64,000 nucleotides of DNA from Galaxea fascicularis (Eukaryota > Cnidaria > Anthozoa > Scleractinia > Euphylliidae): contig OX419346.1 in assembly GCA_948470475.1 (NCBI GenBank), positions 3,357,731-3,421,730 of the forward strand. Direction: 5' to 3'. The position numbers and the translations under genes are program-made. Of the stretch, positions 57,501 through 64,000 are shown in pieces. The notes below the pieces were generated by a model. It had not been told where the DNA came from. It ran no database searches and saw only the letters and a list, made by a program, of their open reading frames with translations. Numbering within the stretch: the first letter of the stretch is position 1; every line of letters starts with the position of its first letter.

Positions 57501-60500
57501 CTGAAATCTTGCACACAGCTCAAATAAGAATAGAAATCATGTTTGGGGAGTTTTTAGAAGCATTTCAACATCATTTCTAGACTCCTCTTTGAAATAGGCA
57601 AAGTTTGAGCCAAATGGCAAATTTGAGCCAAAACCATGGGTTAACCCCTTTGAGGTTTGGTCAAAATTTCAAGTATGCTGAAATCTTGCACACAGCTCAA
57701 ATAAGAATAGAAATCATGTTTTGGGAGTTTTTGGAAACATTTTAACATCATTTCTAGACTTCTCTTTGAAATAGGCAAAGTTTGAGCCAAATACAAAATT
57801 TGATCTAAAACCATGGGTTAACCCCTTTGGGTTTTGGTCAAAATTTCAACTTTGCTGAAATCTTGGACGCAGCTCAAATAAGAAAAGAAATCATGTTTTG
57901 GGAGTTTTTAGAAGGATTTCAACATCATTTCTAGGCTTCTCTTTGAAATAGGCAAAGTTTGAGCGAAATACAAAATATGATCCAAAACCATGGGTTTACC
58001 CCTTTGGGTTTTGGTCAAAATTTCAAGTATGCTGAAATCTTGCACACAGCTCAAATAAGTATAGAAATCATGTTTTGGGAGTTTTTAGAAGCGTTTCAAC
58101 ATCATTTCTAGACTTCTTTTGGAAATAGGGAAAGTTTGAGAATAATTGAAAATTTGAGCCAAAACCATGGGTTAACCCCTTTGGGGTTTGGTCAAAATTT
58201 CAACTTTGCTGAAATCTTGCACACAGCTCAAATAAGAATAGAAATCATGTTTTGGGAGTTTTTAGAAGCGTTTCAACATCATTTCTAGACTTCTCTTTGA
58301 AATAGGCAAAGTTTGAGCCAAATACAAAATTTGATCTAAAACCATGGGTTAACCCCTTTGAGGTTTGGTCAAAATTTCAACTTTGCTGAAATCTTGCACA
58401 CAGGTCAAATAAGAATAGAAATCATGTTTTGGGAGTCTTTAGAAGCATTTCAACATCATTTCTCGAGTCCTCTTTGAAATGGGAAAAAGTTGGAGCCAAA
58501 CTGAAAATTTGAGCCAAAACCATGGGTTAACCCCTTTGGGTTTTGGTCAAAATTTCAAGTATGCTGAGATCTTGCACACAGCTCAAAAAGGAATAGAAAT
58601 CATGTTTTGGGAGTTTTTAGAAGCGTTTCAACATCATTTCTAGACTTCTCTTCGAAATAGGGAAAGTTTGAGAATAATTGAAAATTTGAGCCAAAACCAT
58701 GGATTAACCCGTTTGGGTTTTGGTGAAAATTTCAACTTTGCTGAGATCTTGCACACAGCGTAAATAAGAATAGAAATCATGTTTTGGGAGTTTTTAGAAG
58801 CATTTCAACATCATTTCTAGACTTCTTTTTGAAATAGGCAAAGTTTGAGCCAAATGGCAAATTTGAGCCAAAACCATGGGTTAACCTCTTTGAGGTTTGG
58901 TCAAAATTTCAACGTTGCTCAAATCTTGCACACAGCTCAAATAAGAATAGAAATCAATTTTTGGGAGTTTTTGGAAACGTTTCAACATCATTTCTAGACT
59001 TCTCTTTGAAATAGGCAAAGTTTAAGCCAAATAGAAAATTTGATCTAAAACCATGGGTTAACCCCTTTGGGTTTTGGTCAAAATTTTAACTTTGCTGAAA
59101 TCTTGGACACAGCTCAAATAAGAAAAGAAATCATTTTTTGGGAGTTTTTAGAAGCATTTCAACATCATTTCTCGAGTCCTCTTTGAAATGGGAAAAGTTG
59201 GAGCCAAATTGAAATTTTGAGCCAAGTTGAAATTTTGAGCCAAAACCATGGGTTAACAACCCCTTTGGGTTTTGGTCAAAATCTCAACTTTGGTGAAATC
59301 TTGCACACAGCTCAAAAAAGAATAGGAATCATGTTTTGGGAGTTTTTAGAAGCATTTCAACATCATTTCTAGACTTCTTTTTAAAATAGGCAAAGTTTGA
59401 GCCAAATGGCAAATTTGAGCTAAAACCATGGGTTAACCGCTTTGAGGTTTTGGTCAAAATTTCAACTTTGCTGAAATCTTGCACACAGCTCAAATAAGAA
59501 TAGAAATCATGTTTTGGGAGTTTTTGGAAACATTTCAACATCATTTCTAGACTTCTCTTTGAAATAGGCAAAGTTTGAGCCAAATACAAAATTTGATCTA
59601 AAACCATGGGTTAATCCCTTTGGCTTTTGGTCAAAATTTCAACTTTGCTGAAATCTTGGACACAGCTCAAATAAGAAAAGAAATCATGTTTTGGGAGTTT
59701 TTAGAAGCATTTCAACATCATTTCTCGAGTCCTCTTTGAAATGGGAAAAGTTGGAGCCAAATTGAAATTTTGAGCCAAAACCATGGGTTAAGCCCTTTGG
59801 GTTTTGGTCAAAATCTCAACTTTGGTAAAATCTTGCACACAGCTCAAATAAGAATAGAAATCATGTTTTGGGAGTTTTTAGAAGCATTTCAACATCATTT
59901 CTAGACTTCTCTTTGAAATAGGCAAAGTTTGAGCTAAATTAAAAATTTGAGCCAAAACCATGGTTTTACCCCTTTGCACACAGGTCAAATAAGAATAGAA
60001 ATCATGTTTTGGGAGTTTTTAGAAGCATTTCAACATCATTTCTAGACTCCTGTTTGAAATAGGCAAAGTTTGAGCCAAATTGCAAATTTGAGCCAAAACC
60101 ATGGGTTAACCCCTTTGGCTTTTGGTCAAAATTTCAACTTTGCTGAAATCTTGGACACAGCTCAAATAAGAAAAGAAATCATGTTTTGGGAGTTTTTAGA
60201 AGCATTTCAACATCATTTCTCGAGTCCTCTTTGAAATAGGGAAAGTTGGAGCCAAACTGAAAATTTGAGCCAAAACCATGGGTTAACCCCTTTGAGGTTC
60301 GGTCAAAATTTCAAGTGTGCTGAAATCTTGCACACAGCTTAAATAAGAATAGAAATCATGTTTTGGGAGTTTTTGGAAACATTTTAACATCATTTCTAGA
60401 CTTCTCTTTGAAATAGGCAAAGTTTGAGCCAAATACAAAATTTGATCTAAAACCATGGGTTAACCCCTTTGGGTTTTGGTCAAAATTTCAACTTTGCTGA

Positions 60501-63500
60501 AATCTTGCACACAGCTCAAATAAGAATAGAAATCATGTTTTGGGAGTTTTTAGAAGCATTTCAACATCATTTCTAGACTCCTGTTTGAAATAGGCAAAGT
60601 TTGAGCCAAATTGCAAATTTGAGCCAAAACCATGGGTTAACCCTTTTGCCTTTTGGTCAAAATTTCAACTTTGCTGAAATCTTGGACACAGCTCAAATAA
60701 GAATAGAAATCATGTTTTGGGAGTTTTTAGAAGCATTTCAACATCATTTCTCGAGTCCTCTTTGAAATGGGGAAAGTTGGAGCCAAACTGAAAATTTGAG
60801 CCAAAACCATGGGTTAACCCCTTTGGAATTTGGTCAAAATTTCAACTTTGCTGAGATCTTGCACACAGCATAAATAAGAATAGAAATCATGTTTTGGGAG
60901 TTTTTTGAAGCATTTCAACATCATTTGTAGACTTCTATTTGAAATAGGCAAAGTTTGAGCCAAATGGCAAATTTGAGCCAAAACTATGGGTTAACCCCTT
61001 TGAGGTTTGGTCAAAATTTCAAGTATGCTGATCTCTTGCACACAGCTCAAATAAGATTAGAAATCATGTTTTGGGAGTTTTTAGAAGCATTTCAACATCA
61101 TTTCTAGACTCCTGTTTGAAATAGGCAAAGTTTGAGCCCAATGAAAAATTTGGGCCAAAACCATGGGTTAACCCCTGTGAGTTTAATTAAAATTCCAACT
61201 TTGCTGAAATCTTGGACACAGCTCAAATAAGAATAGAAATCATGTTTTGGGAGCTTTTAGAAGCATTTCAACATCATTTCTAGACTTCTCTTTGAAATAG
61301 GCAAAGTTTGAGCCCAATGAAAAATTTGAGCCAAAACCATGGATTAACCGCCCTGGGTTTGATTAAAATTCCAACTTTGCTGAAATCTTGCACACAGCTC
61401 AAATAAGAATAGAAATCATGTTTTGGGAGTTTTTAGAAGCATTTCAACATCATTTCTAGACTTATCTTTGAAATAGGCAAAGTTTGAGCCCAATGAAAAA
61501 TTTGAGCCAAAACCATGGATTAACCCCTCTGGGTTTGATTAAAATTCCAACTTTGCTGAAATCTTGCACACAGCTCAAATAAGAATAGAAATCATGTTTT
61601 GGGAGTTTTTAGAAGCATTTCAACATCATTTCTAGACTTATCTTTGAAATAGGCAAAGTTTGAGCTAAATTGAAAATTTGAGCCAAAACCATGGATTTAC
61701 CCTTTTGGGTTTTGGTCAAAAGTTCAAGTATGCTGAAATCTTGCACACAGCTCAAATAAGTATAGAAGTCATGTTTTGGGAGTTTTTAGAAGCATTTCAA
61801 CATCATTTCTAGACTTCTCTTCAAAATAGGGAAAGTTTGAGAATAATTGAAAATTTGAGCCAAAACCATGGGTTAACCCCTTTGGGGTTTGGTCAAAATT
61901 TCAAGTATGCTGAAATCTTGCACACAGCTCAAATAAGAATAGAAATCATGTTTTGGGAGTTTTTAGAAGCATTTCAACATCATTTCTAGAGTCCTCTTTG
62001 AAATAGGCAAAGTTTGAGCCAAATTGCAAATTTGAGCCAAAACCATGGGTTAACCCCTTTGGCTTTTGGTCAAAATTTTAACTTTGCTGAAATCTTGGAC
62101 ACAGCTCAAATAAGAAAAGAAATCATGTTTTGGGAGTTTTTAGAAGCATTTCAATATCATTTCTCGAGTCCTCTTTGAAATGGGGAAAGTTGGAGCCAAA
62201 CTGAAAATTTAAGCCAAAACCATGGGTTAAGCCCTTTGAGGTTTGGTCAAAATTTCAACTTTGCTGAGATCTTGCACACAGCATAAATAAGAATAGAAAT
62301 CATGTTTTGGGAGTTTTTAGAAGCATTTCAACATCATTTCTAGACTTCTCTTTGAAATAGGCAAAGTTTGAGCCAAATGGCAAATTTGAGCCAAAACCAT
62401 GGGTTAACCCCTTTGACGTTTGGTCAAAATTTCAAGTGTGCTGAAATCTTGCACACAGCTCAAAAAGGAATAGAAATCATGTTTTGGGAGTTTTTGGAAA
62501 CATTTCAACAACATTTCTAGACTTCTCTTTGAAATAGGCAAAGTTTGAGCCAAATACAAAATTTGATCTAAAACCATGGGTTAATCCCTTTGGGTTTTGG
62601 TCAAAATTTCAACTTTGCTGAAATCTTGCACACAGCTCAAATAAGAATAGAAATCATGTTTTGGGAGTTTTTAGAAGCATTTCAACATCATTTCTAGACT
62701 CCTGTTTGAAATAGGCAAAGTTTGAGCCAAATTGCAAATTTGAGCCAAAACCATGGGTTAACCCGTTTGCCTTTTGGTCAAAATTTCAACTTTGCTAAAA
62801 TCTTGGACACAGCTCAAATAAGAATAGAAATCATGTTTTGGGAGTTTTTAGAAGCATTTCAACATCATTTCTCGAGTCCTCTTTGAAATGGGGAAAGTTG
62901 GAGCCAAACTGAAAATTTGAGCCAAAACCATGGGTTAACCCCTTTGGAATTTGGTCAAAATTTCAACTTTGCTGAGATCTTGCACACAGCATAAATAAGA
63001 ATAGAAATCATGTTTTGGGAGTTTTTTGAAGCATTTCAACATCATTTGTAGACTTCTATTTGAAATAGGCAAAGTTTGAGCCAAATGGCAAATTTGAGCC
63101 AAAACCATGGGTTAACCCCTTTGAGGTTTGGTCAAAATTTCAACTTTGCTAAAATCTTGCACACAGCTCAAATAAGAATAGAAATCATGTTTTGGGAGTT
63201 TTTGGAAACATTTCAACATCATTTCTAGACTTCTCTATGAAATAGGCAAAGTTTGAGCCAAATACAAAATTTGATCTAAAACCATGGGTTAACCCCTTTG
63301 AGGTTTGGTCAAAATTTCAACTTTGCTGAAATCTTGGACACAGCTCAAATAAGAAAAGAAATCATGTTTTGGGAGTTTTTAGAGCATTTTAACATCATTT
63401 CTGGAGTCCTCTTTGAAATGGGAAAAGTTGGAGCCAAATTGAAATTTTGAGCCAAAACCATGGGTTAACCCCTTTGGGTTTTGGTCAAAATCTCAACTTT

Positions 63501-64000
63501 GGTGAAATCTTGCACACAGCTCAAAAAAGAATAGGAATCATGTTTTGGGAGATTTTAGAAGCATTTCAACATCATTTGTAGACTTCTTTTTAAAATAGGC
63601 AAAGTTTGAGCCAAATGGCAAATTTGAGCTAAAACCATGGGTTAACCGCTTTGAGGTTTTGGTCAAAATTTCAACTTTGCTGAAATCTTGCACACAGCTC
63701 AAATAAGAATAGAAATCATGTTTTGGGAGTTTTTGGAAACATTTCAACATCATTTCTAGACTTCTCTTTGAAATAGGCAAAGTTTGAGCCAAATACAAAA
63801 TTTGATCTAAAACCATGGGTTAATCCCTTTGGCTTTTGGTCAAAATTTCAACTTTGCTGAAATCTTGGACACAGCTCAAATAAGAAAAGAAATCATGTTT
63901 TGGGAGTTTTTAGAAGCATTTCAACATCATTTCTCGAGTCCTCTTTGAACTGAGAAAAGTTTAAGCCTAACTGAAAACTTGAGCCAAAACCATGGGTTAA
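48590..64000. repeat. 177-bp satellite array, about 87 head-to-tail monomers
   Basis: ggtcaaaatttcaa recurs at 48,597, 48,774, 48,951, 49,128, 49,305 and 49,482, an exact 177-bp step that holds with rare indels to the window edge. All monomers are in one orientation. Landmarks per unit are gcacacagctcaaataag, atcatgttttgggag, atttcaacatcatttc and accatgggttaacccc. Diagnostic variants recur at multi-monomer spacing, so there is higher-order structure. No other sequence interrupts it. The minus-strand ORFs at 51,872, 59,329 and 63,538 are satellite artefacts. Its size and organisation are compatible with centromeric or pericentromeric satellite, but that is not shown here. Confidence 0.95.

Noticed and set aside
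51872..63816. Three 86-92 residue proteins on the minus strand
   Set aside because: The 177-bp unit equals 59 codons, so frames stay open across monomers where the usual TAA is mutated. They are satellite artefacts.
48590..64000. A CRISPR-like array
   Set aside because: The whole 177-bp unit repeats without unique spacers, and the context is eukaryotic. It is a satellite.

Overview
This window looks like anthozoan (probably stony coral) nuclear DNA. It is AT-rich, its genes are split into many short exons with GT-AG introns, and it is crowded with SINE, LINE, hairpin-MITE and PIF/Harbinger debris. It ends in a long satellite array. The taxonomic call is inferred from the overall repeat style and not from a marker gene.

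Layout. (1) 1-3.9 kb: no gene, with a tRNA-derived SINE interrupted by a small inverted-repeat element. (2) 3.9-22.7 kb: a plus-strand first-exon candidate at 3,939-4,298, then a long minus-strand gene running from about 22.7 kb down to 5.4 kb. I traced seventeen or eighteen exons by reading frame and splice phase. The product carries Cys-pair zinc-ribbon-like segments, long charged low-complexity stretches and an EF-hand-like end, and I cannot name it. Its introns hold at least ten MITEs and simple repeats. (3) 22.7-32 kb: transposon territory. It has a truncated Harbinger with a transposase N-terminus, a decayed Myb/SANT-like ORF, LINE 3' ends, a 3-kb near-perfect palindrome, and a hairpin with 70-bp identical arms. 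(4) 32.8-36.15 kb: a four-exon HARBI1-like transposase pseudogene on the minus strand. (5) 36.3-38.45 kb: an intact single-exon plus-strand gene fusing a NERD/PD-(D/E)XK-type nuclease to a superfamily-1 helicase. (6) 38.5-44.4 kb: a broken THAP domain, MITEs and a second tRNA-derived SINE. (7) 44.4-48.6 kb: a GC-rich remnant of a Polinton/Maverick-type virus-like transposon, all on the minus strand. In its reading order it has an integrase, a probable penton-like protein, a small basic protein, a capsid-like protein and an adenain-like protease. All of the large genes are broken. (8) 48.59-64.0 kb: about 87 head-to-tail copies of a 177-bp satellite with higher-order organisation. The array starts inside the integrase and runs off the window.

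The intact protein-coding content is limited to the long minus-strand gene and the NERD-helicase gene. The rest is mobile DNA at different stages of decay. The items most worth a second look are the nuclease-helicase fusion with its in-frame Glu/Val repeat, the Polinton-satellite junction, the 3-kb palindrome and the higher-order 177-bp array.
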